DNA of 33,487 bases, taken from a virus. This document shows, in pieces, positions 7,550 to 16,017 of this stretch. Position 1 is the first letter of the stretch. Every line of letters starts with the position of its first letter. The stretch is taken from positions 1-33,487 of the IMG/VR virus record IMGVR_UViG_3300037010_000255; one strand, given 5' to 3'. The notes below the pieces were generated by a model that had not been told where the DNA came from, did no database searches, and was given only the letters and a program-made list of their open reading frames with translations. The translations under genes were made by a program, and so were the position numbers.

Positions 7550-8730
7550 TATTGTACCTTCTCCCAACTAGCTTTGTTGTGGGGGTCTCCTCCAAGATAC
7601 CTATATCCTTTTTGTACTGTGCCGACAGAAGGAAGGGTGTTTGGTGTATTGGCGGGAGACTTACTAGGTTTTGTATTAGCTACATTAGATGTACCGTATT
7701 TACCATCAGTAAGTCCACCTAATCCAGCATTAGCCGTATCAATCCTACTCTCTTCAATACGGATATTCTCCATAATAGAAGCTTCCTTAGTCCGCTTATC
7801 TTCTTCAGATAGTGTACCAGACTTCATAGGATTATTGAGGTCTGCCAATTGAGAACGATATTGCCTCATGTTACCAGTAGCAGCAGCCTTATCCTTTTGG
7901 TATGTAGCGATAGCAGCTTTGACAGCAGGATCAGTAGTGTTCTTAGTAGCAACCTTAGCTGCACTGGCCTGTACTTTTTCCCTAGAGATAGCGATACGTT
8001 GAGTGTTGCTCCACTTAACATCTGCTGCTTTCTGCTCTGCTAGTTTCTGTTTCTCTGCAGCAATCTGCTCAGTCATTTTAAGTTTAGCCAACTTATCTAC
8101 TTCAGTCTGAGGCAACATACTATCAGCTTTTTGTTGAATAGCAGAACTGATCTGTCCCCAGTGTTGACCAATATCAGGATGGTTCATCAAAGCAGCGATA
8201 GATGCAAGGGTGGCTTGTTGCATCCGTTCTTGTTCTGGTGCACCTTTCATCTCCTCTTCAGGACGAAGATGCGAGGCAATATACTTCTGCATCTCTTGCG
8301 GAGACTGGGAAGCTTGCCGAAGCTGGTCAGCTTGTAGTTGGTTAGATGACTCATACGTCCTAGTAGTGTCTTCTTGTGCCTTCAGCTTAGAGGTAGCAAT
8401 ATCTGCCAGTTGCTTTTGTAAGGTCTCTGCAATCTTAGGATCATCTGTAGTCTTGAGCTCTTGTTCAAGTACCTTTTGAGCTTTGTCTGCTCCTTGATAC
8501 TCTTTAAGAGACTCTTGAGCACTTTTCTGCAGGCTGAGGATAGCCTGCGTAGACTGCTGCTGCTGCTGCCAAGAGGCTTTCTCTTCCTCGAGCTTTAGTG
8601 CATTGATGTCCTGTGTCGTGGCTCTTCCAGCAGTTTGAGCCTGTATATCTGCTGTCTCTGCATATGTCTTACCGAGATTAGCTACATCCTGCATTCCGGT
8701 AAGTAGGCCGGTGCCGAATCCTAGTGCCAT
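7549..8730 (-). CDS. Coiled-coil internal virion protein candidate
   Basis: A 393-residue protein. The Gly-rich N-terminus (MALGFGTGLLTGMQD) is followed by a long Gln/Ala/Lys/Glu-rich region (about 25-260) predicted to be coiled coil, and a Thr/Ser/Pro-rich linker. It ends in GYRYLGGDPHNKASWEKV, a tail (GGDP...WE-hydrophobic) seen at the C-terminus of several phage internal or tail proteins. It lies between a Gly/Asn-rich protein and the large ejection candidate, the arrangement of multi-gene ejection clusters in podoviruses. A good ribosome site (AAGGA) precedes the ATG. The function is inferred from context. Confidence 0.5.
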   Translation of the reverse strand: MALGFGTGLLTGMQDVANLGKTYAETADIQAQTAGRATTQDINALKLEEEKASWQQQQQSTQAILSLQKSAQESLKEYQGADKAQKVLEQELKTTDDPKIAETLQKQLADIATSKLKAQEDTTRTYESSNQLQADQLRQASQSPQEMQKYIASHLRPEEEMKGAPEQERMQQATLASIAALMNHPDIGQHWGQISSAIQQKADSMLPQTEVDKLAKLKMTEQIAAEKQKLAEQKAADVKWSNTQRIAISREKVQASAAKVATKNTTDPAVKAAIATYQKDKAAATGNMRQYRSQLADLNNPMKSGTLSEEDKRTKEASIMENIRIEESRIDTANAGLGGLTDGKYGTSNVANTKPSKSPANTPNTLPSVGTVQKGYRYLGGDPHNKASWEKVQ

Positions 8731-8741
8731 ATATATAGTCC

Positions 8742-10259
8742 TTAGAAGCCCGCTACAGTATTTAGGTCATTATTGAGCATGTTGCTATAATACCCCGAAT
8801 CCATGCCATAATTATTAGCTAGGTCATTATTGAGCATGTTGCTATAATACCCCGAATTCATGCCATAATTATCAGCTAGATTATTATTGTTGCTTGTGTT
8901 ATTACTACCACCAAATAAGTTAGTCATGGTTCCAAGGAGTCCACCATTATTGCCAGCAGAGTTAATAGCATTAGAGCCAAACAGTGTAGTTAGTATACCT
9001 GTCAGGTCTGTAGCAGATGTCTTATTAGCACCTATCTGGGTTTGATATGCCTGTTGTGCAGCGTTAGTACCGGCAGCAGGATTCTGATTAGTTGCTGAGA
9101 GGCTACTCAGTTGATTGAAGTAATTATTAAAATAACTAGACTGTTGCGAAGAGCCAAGGTTATACAGTGCGGCCTTGTCTGCACCAGACATATTCTTACC
9201 TTGAGCGGCCATAGCAGCTTGTGTAGCGTCCATGCCTTGCCGTAGTTGCGCCTGGTACCCCGGTAGGCTTTGTACAGAAGATGGGTTTGCCATCAGGTTA
9301 TTCAACTGAGCTATATATGTAGCCCTATAGGGACCAAAGGGATCAGACTGCAGTGCAGACTTAAGTGGGTCTTTTACGTCTACATTATATTTGGGGTTAT
9401 CATTAGCATTAGGGGTAGTGTTACCAACGCCACCGCGATCAAGAGGCATACCATAGGTAAGGCTATTTGGGTTATTATCATAACCAGGCCTATCGGTAGG
9501 GGTGCCTCCAGTATTACCTCCAGTATTACCTCCAGTATTACCTCCAGTATTACCTCCAACAGTGCCGCCAGTATTACCAGACCCCCCGGAAGTAGCACCA
9601 ATTAGCGCAGCAACAGGGCCAACTATCTTAGCTAAATCTTTACCAACACCTAGCACATTACCCCAATTGGTCCCCCCACTCATCCCAGAACCTACACCTG
9701 TACCTGCTCCATTATTGAGGGGTTGTAGTGGTGTTCCATTAGTGACTGGCTCGTTAGGACCAAGACCGTGCGTAGTGACCCCGTTACCTGCTCCTGCACC
9801 AGCGAAACTACCACCAGTAGCACTACCTGCACTACCTAGGGCGGTATCGGTGATTGGGAGCCCTGTGATAGCATCTGTAGCAACACCAGCACCGGCACCA
9901 AACATCCCACCTAGGGCATTACCAGCAAGGTGAGTTAGATTATATAAACCATAACCCATGCTAGCTACACCAAGCAGGTCTTTAACAATACCACCCCAAT
10001 CCAACCCTACAGAGGGTGTGTAATTGTTTTGCCCCATAGCGGTATTCATAAGGGCTGACCCATCTGCACCATTGCCATTGTTACCGGTCCTTGCTGCCAT
10101 TGCACTTTGGAGGTATGTGTTGACATCCGCAGGGAGGCCAGAAGCTGCTTGCAAGGGGCCAGATAGGATGCCCTCTGCCTTCAATGCATCGTAGCCCATC
10201 TGGTCAATACGTTGGCCATTGTAGGTCGGTACTCCGTTAACTGTTCCCCATGTTGCCAT
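8742..10259 (-). CDS. Gly/Asn-rich virion protein (internal or ejection-type candidate)
   Basis: A 505-residue low-complexity protein. It begins MATWGTVNGVPTYNGQRIDQMGYDAL, then contains a Gly/Ala-rich hydrophobic region (about 85-150), four GGNT units (about 235-252), a helical region with QSLPGYQAQLRQGMDATQAAMAAQG, and a C-terminal pair of 19-residue repeats rich in Asn and Tyr. The LPGYQ...Q(G)...ARG-like middle is common in phage tail or internal proteins next to ejection genes. Ribosome site TAGGAT lies before the ATG. It probably acts with the two downstream proteins in DNA delivery, but no specific motif proves this. Confidence 0.5.
   Translation of the reverse strand: MATWGTVNGVPTYNGQRIDQMGYDALKAEGILSGPLQAASGLPADVNTYLQSAMAARTGNNGNGADGSALMNTAMGQNNYTPSVGLDWGGIVKDLLGVASMGYGLYNLTHLAGNALGGMFGAGAGVATDAITGLPITDTALGSAGSATGGSFAGAGAGNGVTTHGLGPNEPVTNGTPLQPLNNGAGTGVGSGMSGGTNWGNVLGVGKDLAKIVGPVAALIGATSGGSGNTGGTVGGNTGGNTGGNTGGNTGGTPTDRPGYDNNPNSLTYGMPLDRGGVGNTTPNANDNPKYNVDVKDPLKSALQSDPFGPYRATYIAQLNNLMANPSSVQSLPGYQAQLRQGMDATQAAMAAQGKNMSGADKAALYNLGSSQQSSYFNNYFNQLSSLSATNQNPAAGTNAAQQAYQTQIGANKTSATDLTGILTTLFGSNAINSAGNNGGLLGTMTNLFGGSNNTSNNNNLADNYGMNSGYYSNMLNNDLANNYGMDSGYYSNMLNNDLNTVAGF
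8764..8877 (-). repeat. Two tandem 57-bp repeats at the 3' end of the Gly/Asn-rich gene
   Basis: Two nearly identical 57-bp units (8764-8820 and 8821-8877) encode L-A-(D/N)-N-Y-G-M-(N/D)-S-G-Y-Y-S-N-M-L-N-N-D. Unit length is a multiple of three, so copy number can change without breaking the frame. Confidence 0.9.
9505..9558 (-). repeat. 12-bp tandem repeat encoding GGNT units
   Basis: Four perfect copies of a 12-base unit (CCTCCAGTATTA on the + strand, 9505-9552) plus part of a fifth encode GGNTGGNTGGNT in the virion protein. This is a likely site of length variation. Confidence 0.9.
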
Positions 10260-10267
10260 GTTATATC

Positions 10268-11737
10268 CTAATCAGAAGATTGGGCCTGTTCGCCCAAATT
10301 GAAATTGAATTCTAGTGCTTGTATTCTAAGTGGTACATTATCGGTATGTAGTACCTCCCAAGCACGTCTACGGGCTGAACCTAGCTGGTATAGGATTGGC
10401 CTACTATCTGATAGGTTTACTGTCCTAAATGTAGATGGAGTTGTGTAATCGTCATCATAGTGCCTAATAGATAAGTTAGTATTACTTGTAGCTTTATCTC
10501 CAACTACTTCTACAGAGGTATAAAACTTTCTATTAGTTATACCTGAATCATGTATAGGAGTGACTACTCTAAAGGAGATAGCATTACCATCGTCGGTGTA
10601 TGCATACTGAGATGCCCGATATACGACGCCGGAGTAATCTATAAAGTATACGTTTTCTGTAGTATCTCCAAAAGCCTCTGCAAAATATGCACCAATAGTC
10701 GAGTCTGCCATTAGGAAAAAACTATTACCATTCCATTCAGATGTCCAATGATACCATGCACGTTCTGTAATATCATAAACTAAAGAGACTAATCCATTTG
10801 TTGCTGAGGAGGCCCTGATATTTAAAATATACAGTATATGCCCTGCGATCTTCATACTAAAAGCTGTTAGTGTCGATCCAAGATCAAGGTACTTTTCGAT
10901 ATACCTAGTAGATATGGTTTCAGGGGTAATGCCATTAAACATATATACAGAGCTTCCACCAGATTTACTGGAACCTACCCAAATTGTAGTAGAGTCTACC
11001 CTACATACAGTGTCAGCATTTACACAACCAATCTGTAACAATGCCCCCATGTTCACAGCAAGTGGAGAGCCTGGACTAGTACCAGCATCATATAAGAACT
11101 CTATAGATGTTTTCTTAAAGGCTACAAGATAGTTACTCTGTTTACCTAGCGCAGTTGCAAAATCTGCTTCTTGGTTTGCTATAATAGTATTTAGGGCGTT
11201 CCAAGTAGAAAGATTACCTACATTTGATCCATAGATATTACCAAAAATATCCATAATATATGTAGTTTGATCTAGTGTTATGGGCCCCCCTACAAATTGG
11301 TCATTAGCTGGTAAAATAGGGAAACCATTGGCACCATTAGTCAGCTTCACCATGGTCATTGTATTTGTTGCTATGGTGTATGTAAGTACCCAACCACTGG
11401 TTGCTGTCAGGAGTAGTCCCGTTGTGAGACTGTTGTAATCAAACCCAACTTGGGGATTATCTAGTGTACCTAGGTTTGTTACCACACCAGTATTAGTCTG
11501 TACCCATTTAACAGTAAGACCAACAACAGCTATAATTCCATTGAAATTGTAGATAGATGGTACGTTACTTGGGGAGGTAGAGAGCAACCAATTTGTGTTT
11601 GTATATCCTGGGCGTTTAATCACCCACCTCTCTCCCTCTGGAGAAGTCTCTACCATTCCATTAACAATACGAGAATCTTTAGTATAGTCTGCTATTCTGC
11701 TTTCTATAGGGACGGCTAAAGATAGGCGAGCTTTCAT
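10268..11737 (-). CDS. P22 gp10-like tail hub / packaged DNA stabilisation protein
   Basis: A 489-residue protein close in size to P22 gp10 (472). It has the family's start (SRIADYTKDSRIVNGMVETSPEGERWVIKRPGY), repeated beta-strand blades, and the middle block NQEADFATALGKQSNYLVAFKKTSIEFLYDAG, followed by NMGALLQIGCVNADTVCRVDSTTIWVGSSKSG. In P22 this protein joins the tail channel after gp4 and helps retain packaged DNA. The gene follows the gp4-like gene with an ATGA overlap, the same order of function as in P22-like phages. Confidence 0.8.
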   Translation of the reverse strand: MKARLSLAVPIESRIADYTKDSRIVNGMVETSPEGERWVIKRPGYTNTNWLLSTSPSNVPSIYNFNGIIAVVGLTVKWVQTNTGVVTNLGTLDNPQVGFDYNSLTTGLLLTATSGWVLTYTIATNTMTMVKLTNGANGFPILPANDQFVGGPITLDQTTYIMDIFGNIYGSNVGNLSTWNALNTIIANQEADFATALGKQSNYLVAFKKTSIEFLYDAGTSPGSPLAVNMGALLQIGCVNADTVCRVDSTTIWVGSSKSGGSSVYMFNGITPETISTRYIEKYLDLGSTLTAFSMKIAGHILYILNIRASSATNGLVSLVYDITERAWYHWTSEWNGNSFFLMADSTIGAYFAEAFGDTTENVYFIDYSGVVYRASQYAYTDDGNAISFRVVTPIHDSGITNRKFYTSVEVVGDKATSNTNLSIRHYDDDYTTPSTFRTVNLSDSRPILYQLGSARRRAWEVLHTDNVPLRIQALEFNFNLGEQAQSSD

Positions 11738-12462
11738 ACTGACCTCATCCCAGTAGACCTACTATCCATTTGGAAAAAAGTAGAATTAGGTTCTACGTCC
11801 CAGTCTACCAAATCTCCCTTATACCTCTCTGCCTTTAGGGTAATCTCTTGACGTTGTGAGGTGGGGCAACCATACTCGATTGACAGTTCATCAGCAAGGC
11901 CCCACACCAGTGCCTGCATCCACTCATTAGGGAAATCTGGGATATCCGTAGATAGCAAGATATCGTAGATAGGGCGCTGACCTACAAAATATAGGTCATA
12001 GTTAGTAGCTGTAGCTGTATCGGGTGTAAGGTAGGTGTATAGAGTCCCTGCAGTTAGCTTGGGGTCATAGAATACACTATTAATCATACCTGAACTGAAT
12101 TTACTACTCAGTATATTATATTCCTGTTTGCTGATAACCTGTAGGGGTGTATCAATATTAGGGGTAACGGATACATTCCGCATCCAAGCTTGGATCAGTT
12201 TCAATGGCTTATCAGCAATAATATCTGCACCAGAAGAACCAATAGTATATGAAGTCTTAGCAGCAGTAAGAGGAATGATATACTCTTGCACTGTCCAGAG
12301 CTTGATACCTTGTGTCATCCAAGCCTTAATCATAATATTAAGAGCTTGTGCTGCATTGGTAACTGTAGCAGAATCAGGTGTACTACCTAATTCTATTACT
12401 TGCAACTTACGAAGAGCAGCAATAATAACTTGGTCACGAGTGATAGAATAGGTACTTGTCAT
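11734..12462 (-). CDS. P22 gp4-like head-to-tail adaptor (tail accessory factor)
   Basis: A 242-residue protein with the gp4 signature: SITRDQVIIAALRKLQVIELGSTPDSATVTNAAQALNIMIKAWMTQGIKLWTVQEYIIPL at the N-terminus, and the C-terminal FPNEWMQALVWGLADELSIEYG followed by YKGDLVDWDVE. In P22, gp4 binds the portal ring and begins tail assembly. It is longer than P22 gp4 (166), as in several relatives. ATGA overlaps on both sides link it to the 83-residue gene and the gp10-like gene. Confidence 0.8.
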   Translation of the reverse strand: MTSTYSITRDQVIIAALRKLQVIELGSTPDSATVTNAAQALNIMIKAWMTQGIKLWTVQEYIIPLTAAKTSYTIGSSGADIIADKPLKLIQAWMRNVSVTPNIDTPLQVISKQEYNILSSKFSSGMINSVFYDPKLTAGTLYTYLTPDTATATNYDLYFVGQRPIYDILLSTDIPDFPNEWMQALVWGLADELSIEYGCPTSQRQEITLKAERYKGDLVDWDVEPNSTFFQMDSRSTGMRSV

Positions 12463-12710
12463 TTAGAAATATCCGTATAGTAACTAGGAAGCTGTTCTCT
12501 GTCTAGTTCCGATAGCCACGATTGATAGCAATGATCCTTTTGTAGAAACATAATTGCATCTACAGTTCGATAGGGTAGATCGGAAGTATGACCCTGCAGA
12601 TAGCACCTCCAGCACCTAGCTGACATAGTTTCATCAGCATAACCCCAACCATCTCCTTTAATATAGATCAGAGTATTAATCAATTGATCTACGGCAATAA
12701 GGAACTCCAT
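12459..12710 (-). CDS. Small conserved phage protein of neck/tail region
   Basis: An 83-residue protein containing GDGWGYADETMSARCWRCYLQ and a C-terminal FLQKDHCYQSWLSELDREQLPSYY. Small proteins with this W.YADET.SAR.....KDHC..S...E pattern are common in Proteobacteria phages next to tail genes, but their role is not known to me. The ATG has no clear ribosome site and lies two bases after the upstream stop, so coupling is likely. Its stop overlaps the gp4-like start as ATGA. Confidence 0.6.
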   Translation of the reverse strand: MEFLIAVDQLINTLIYIKGDGWGYADETMSARCWRCYLQGHTSDLPYRTVDAIMFLQKDHCYQSWLSELDREQLPSYYTDISK

Positions 12711-12712
12711 AA

Positions 12713-13090
12713 TTACAAAGTAACGGCTAGTTGAAACAAGTTGTGGAGTCCTGCTGAATCTACACCGATAGCTGCAGCCATAGCGATGATACTGGGGTCA
12801 TCTTCCTTAAATACTGGACTATACTGCCACTTGTCTTTCAAGTCTTGATCTGAGCTAGATAAGACAGCACCATCAACACTTAACCGTAGTTTAGCTTTAT
12901 TGAGTGCGAGTCGAATCTGCGCAGCATTGCAGGACAACGGAGGAACAGTTACTGGGTCAGCCGGATCGGGGGTGTTAGTTTTAGCCCATTCCAGATAGTC
13001 AAGGTAATCTTGATTAAGTCCACTTTTGGCTATCTTAGTGTCCGGTAGCATGATGATGTAACCTTCGTTTGTATCTTTGTAGTTAGGCAT
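12713..13090 (-). CDS. Tail fibre assembly-like protein
   Basis: A 125-residue protein starting MPNYKDTNEGYIIMLPDTK at the ATG at 13090, which follows a strong AGGAGGG site. A longer in-frame extension would overlap the fibre gene and lacks such a site. The part DYLEWAKTNTPDPADP resembles the YxxWxxxGNTPxPAD element of tail-fibre assembly proteins and fibre-linked proteins. The remainder (ALNKAKLRLSVDGAV, DQDLKDKWQYSPVFKEDDPSIIAMAAAIGV) is a helical domain often found after fibre genes. It overlaps the fibre gene by 8 bases, supporting a chaperone-type partner role. Confidence 0.55.
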   Translation of the reverse strand: MPNYKDTNEGYIIMLPDTKIAKSGLNQDYLDYLEWAKTNTPDPADPVTVPPLSCNAAQIRLALNKAKLRLSVDGAVLSSSDQDLKDKWQYSPVFKEDDPSIIAMAAAIGVDSAGLHNLFQLAVTL

Positions 13091-14240
13091 ATTGCCCTCC
13101 TGTTGCAGTTGCACCAGCGGTAGAACCGGGCAAGTAGGATGCACCACCACCATAGGTTTGAATGACTCCGTTCAAACTGGCACTATATTTCTGACCAGTA
13201 GCAGAACCGGAGAAGGTCATAGCCTGTTGGATAATCAAAGAACCCATATCACATGCGGCATAAGTTAGGAAGGCCGGCGTTCCGGTAATGGTCACAGTAA
13301 TGCTAGCTGCACTTATAGCACTCTGTTGGGCCGAATTTAGGTGTACAGAAGCAGAACCAGAGATAGCATAAGAACTACCGAACGTCACACTCGATTTTGT
13401 TAATGCCAAGACATGCTCGGAGACGCAAACACCAAACACCATATTCAGCAAAGTAAGAGAACTGGTTGGGCCCTGTGCCACTATTCCCCTGCCTGTCGTG
13501 GTTGTTTGTAACTTCATTGCTTGTAAAGTCCACGCCCCACAGTTTGTACCAGTAAAACAATTGTTACTGGTAGTGCTGATAATCACATTCGATGGGGTGG
13601 TTGTGTTCCCAACAATCACCATCATCCCGCTACCAACATAACTCTTTAGGGTATTCGCCCCGGTGTAGGTTCCGTCAGCAACATGGATTGTTATTTGAAA
13701 TCCTCTGTTATCAAGAGCCGACGCAACGTCAATCGCTTTCTGAATAGTCAGGAATGGAGAACCGGGAGTGCCCGGATTGCTGTCATTTCCGGTTGTTGCT
13801 ACGTAGTAATCGGCGCTAGCGGACAACGCTGCCCTAGTTAATGCAGTTGTTGCAATGGTAGCCGGGAATGTACAATTCGTCAGGGTTCCGCTAGAAGGTG
13901 TACCAAGAGCACCGCCAGGGGCCACATAATCGGTTCCTGCGGTAGCTGCACTTATAGCGGTGCCATTACCCTTTAACAGTCCTGTGATTGTGGTAGATAT
14001 GGTAATATTAGGAGTAGTCGTAGGGTTAGCTACTGTACCTGCAAACCCATTTGCACTTGCTACAGAAGTAGTAGTTACAGTACCATTACTACTGGCTACC
14101 CAATTACCGAGGTTTCCTACCCCTGTTGATTGCCAGACATAGCCACTTGTACTACCTACACCATATGCTACTTTATTTACATCATTCAGCCAAGCTGATA
14201 TAATGCTAGTTGACCCGTCTGTAAAAGTAGTGTTAGCCAT
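13083..14240 (-). CDS. Tail fibre / spike protein with beta-helix-like region
   Basis: A 385-residue receptor-binding candidate. The N-terminus (MANTTFTDGSTSIISAWLNDVNKVAYG) is typical of virion-attachment ends of fibres. It is followed by Gly/Thr-rich fibre linkers (LLKGNGTAISAATAGTDYVAPGG, LGTPSSGTLTNCTFP), then YYVATTGNDSNPGTPGSPFLTIQKAIDVA, the usual start of a right-handed beta-helix or pectate-lyase-like domain. The C-terminus NGVIQTYGGGASYLPGSTAG is a tip motif found in many phage fibres. No catalytic residues were identified, so binding rather than degradation is favoured. The fibre assembly-like gene follows with overlap. Confidence 0.75.
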   Translation of the reverse strand: MANTTFTDGSTSIISAWLNDVNKVAYGVGSTSGYVWQSTGVGNLGNWVASSNGTVTTTSVASANGFAGTVANPTTTPNITISTTITGLLKGNGTAISAATAGTDYVAPGGALGTPSSGTLTNCTFPATIATTALTRAALSASADYYVATTGNDSNPGTPGSPFLTIQKAIDVASALDNRGFQITIHVADGTYTGANTLKSYVGSGMMVIVGNTTTPSNVIISTTSNNCFTGTNCGAWTLQAMKLQTTTTGRGIVAQGPTSSLTLLNMVFGVCVSEHVLALTKSSVTFGSSYAISGSASVHLNSAQQSAISAASITVTITGTPAFLTYAACDMGSLIIQQAMTFSGSATGQKYSASLNGVIQTYGGGASYLPGSTAGATATGGQYA

Positions 14241-14243
14241 ATG

Positions 14244-14540
14244 TTATGATCCTGCTGTAGCACAACCGGCTATAGCCAGCCCTGCCTTAGATGAAAGAGA
14301 AGAACAGATAAGTCCATTTGGTAGGATAAAGTTATCCTGTGTTTCCGGTCTAGTGAACGGTGGTACTTGGAAGTCAGGCATACCTCTTACAAAATCCTGT
14401 GGGTGTCGTACTTCAAAGTCTTCACTACAGACCCGTACACCATCCCATCTCTGTACTAGTTGAGAGCCTTTAAATAGCCTTCCACAGACATCACAGATAG
14501 CCTTAAAGTCGCCTTTAGAGTATGAAGGCCTATAGCTCAT
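14244..14540 (-). CDS. Zinc-ribbon-like phage structural-region protein
   Basis: A 98-residue protein starting MSYRPSYSKGDFKAICDVCG. A CxxC (C16/C19) and a downstream cysteine in RWDGVRVCSEDFEVRHPQDFVRG form a partial zinc-ribbon pattern; this block is widely conserved in phages. The C-terminus has two Gly/Ala-rich cysteine strands. I chose the ATG at 14540 because related proteins begin at MSYRP and because it overlaps the preceding tiny ORF's stop as ATGA. A longer frame starts at 14564. Function unknown; it is always near receptor-binding genes in what I recall. Confidence 0.6.
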   Translation of the reverse strand: MSYRPSYSKGDFKAICDVCGRLFKGSQLVQRWDGVRVCSEDFEVRHPQDFVRGMPDFQVPPFTRPETQDNFILPNGLICSSLSSKAGLAIAGCATAGS

Positions 14541-14608
14541 TTCTGATGGAACCATCCGGCGCAATGACGCAGTTCATGCCGGTTTAGGATGGTGTGGTCG
14601 TAGCTCAT
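14537..14608 (-). CDS. Possible 23-residue leader-type peptide
   Basis: An ATG at 14608 overlaps the preceding gene's stop as ATGA and opens a 23-residue frame (MSYDHTILNRHELRHCAGWF...). Its TGA overlaps the next gene's ATG, also as ATGA. The two overlaps form an unbroken chain of coupled starts, which suggests the frame is translated. Whether the peptide has a role is unknown. Confidence 0.45.
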   Translation of the reverse strand: MSYDHTILNRHELRHCAGWFHQK

Positions 14609-15387
14609 ACGCTTACCCCTGCGAATATACCGCTGTATCTGTTTACTGTTTTGAGTTGCGAACCGCTGAAGGTGCCCTTGACGGGGAAAAGGTCGTAGAT
14701 GTTTCCGGTCATGAAACTAGCAGGAGTCATACCTGTTGCCCCGATGGAGGCCGCTGTCAGAGTCACGGTGCCAAGTGTAGATACGGACCCAGTGTACTTG
14801 AGGACGTTGTTTTCCCAAACCGTGACCGCAGTTCCCACCTTGCGGACGGCGAACTCAATCGCCGTGCCAAGGTAAGCCGTTGTCGAGGTGTAGGTCACGG
14901 TCACACCTGCATCGTCTTCCCACGTTGCAACCAGATGGCCGGACGCATCGAACGAGACTTTAATCAAGCCGGTGCCACTGGCATGTTGTGAGTAAATAGT
15001 GCCCGCTGCCGTGGGGAGTGTGCTACCCACAATTGCATAATCATCCGTAGCCTGAAACGGCACCGCGCTCAGACTCAGATAGTTGGTCGAGCCGTTGAAC
15101 TGGGCGTAATAGTGACCATTTGCGTATCGCTCAATCGGCTTGTTGCCGGTTACGGTCTGGGTAGTATTAATTGTACCGAAGGGGTCTTTTGCCAGCCCTA
15201 TCGGATTATCAACCGTGGCTGAGGTCACGCCTGCCGAGTCGAGGTAGTTGCCTGCGATGAGGCCGCTGACTACCCCAATACCTGGCACGAATGCGTGGGC
15301 ATTGCTGCCGAAGCTGCGTAGGACGGAGAGGGCTTGTGACTGTAGACTAAGTTGCCCTGTGTATGGTGTTATACCAATACCAATCAT
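14605..15387 (-). CDS. LamG/concanavalin-like virion protein
   Basis: A 260-residue protein. After an N-terminal segment (MIGIGITPYTGQLSLQSQALSVLRSFGSNAHAF) it has a beta-sandwich pattern typical of LamG or concanavalin A-like lectin domains: YYAQFNGSTNYLSLSAVPFQATDDYAIVGSTL, then LIKVSFDASGHLVATWEDD and IEFAVRKVGTAVTVWENNVLKYTG. Such domains often sit on virion appendages and bind glycans. Its DNA is visibly more GC-rich than most neighbours, suggesting module exchange. No signal peptide. The gene is in the receptor-binding block between a small structural gene and the zinc-ribbon-like gene. Confidence 0.55.
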   Translation of the reverse strand: MIGIGITPYTGQLSLQSQALSVLRSFGSNAHAFVPGIGVVSGLIAGNYLDSAGVTSATVDNPIGLAKDPFGTINTTQTVTGNKPIERYANGHYYAQFNGSTNYLSLSAVPFQATDDYAIVGSTLPTAAGTIYSQHASGTGLIKVSFDASGHLVATWEDDAGVTVTYTSTTAYLGTAIEFAVRKVGTAVTVWENNVLKYTGSVSTLGTVTLTAASIGATGMTPASFMTGNIYDLFPVKGTFSGSQLKTVNRYSGIFAGVSV

Positions 15388-15392
15388 GGTTA

Positions 15393-15662
15393 TTACCAGT
15401 CCATCAGAACGAGATTAGTGGCGGTAGTTCCAGTAGCATTGAGGTAGCCGTTGTTAACCGCAACTGGGAGGATGGACCCTTGCGGTACAGCAGTAAAAAC
15501 AACAGGAGAGAAGTTAGGATTAAATGTAATTGCAATATCACCACCAACACCTACATAGATACCCGAGAAGGTGACTTGGGTACTGTCTGATGGTGTGCCT
15601 GCTACATAAGATTGAGCAGATGCAAAGATACGCTGTGAAGTGTGTTGTGCTGTAGATGCCAT
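15393..15662 (-). CDS. Small conserved phage structural protein
   Basis: An 89-residue all-beta protein with GIYVGVGGDIAITFNP and VVFTAVPQGSILPVAVN...GTTATNLVLMDW. This layout (YVGxGGDI, F.xVPxGxxLPV, ATNLV) is common to small phage structural proteins near capsid and tail genes. The start overlaps the upstream stop as TAATG. Exact location in the virion unknown. Confidence 0.6.
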   Translation of the reverse strand: MASTAQHTSQRIFASAQSYVAGTPSDSTQVTFSGIYVGVGGDIAITFNPNFSPVVFTAVPQGSILPVAVNNGYLNATGTTATNLVLMDW

Positions 15663-16015
15663 TATTGATTGCTCCCGACCTTGGTTAGGTCAAACTGTAA
15701 GAAGAAGTGTCCATTGCCCTTTACACTCAGAAAGACTTCTCTTTTATCCACATCAATCAAAGATTCAAAACTATGGAAATCAAAGAAGCCCCTAGCTTCA
15801 AGAGGAAAGATAAACTCATCTCCCCAGTAGATATATAAGAATGTATCCTTTTCGATTGAATACTGAACTCGGTCAATCTTCAAATAATCAGGAATATGTT
15901 CCATAGATGTCTTATCTGTGATCTGATAAAGTTTCTCAGAATCACAGTCAACACCCACTACACGAACAGTTGCATTCTTTGTACCATCACTGGGGAGGGA
16001 GAGTTTAAGGGGCAT
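15662..16015 (-). CDS. Conserved small virion-region protein of unknown function
   Basis: A 117-residue protein, beta-rich, with no signal or membrane segment. It includes NATVRVVGVDCDSEKLYQI and FIFPLEARGFFDFHSFESLIDVDKREVFLSVKGNG. I do not recognise a named family. It sits between two structural genes with 2-base and 1-base junctions, so a virion or assembly role is likely. Confidence 0.5.
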   Translation of the reverse strand: MPLKLSLPSDGTKNATVRVVGVDCDSEKLYQITDKTSMEHIPDYLKIDRVQYSIEKDTFLYIYWGDEFIFPLEARGFFDFHSFESLIDVDKREVFLSVKGNGHFFLQFDLTKVGSNQ

Positions 16016-16017
16016 GA

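Noticed and set aside
8779-8850. Two TATAAT sequences in the 57-bp repeats
   Set aside because: No matching -35 box at 16-18 bases, and both lie inside a repeated coding unit on the other strand.
11108-11136. Other partial promoter matches inside late genes
   Set aside because: Only one box matches consensus and the sequence is explained by coding on the minus strand.
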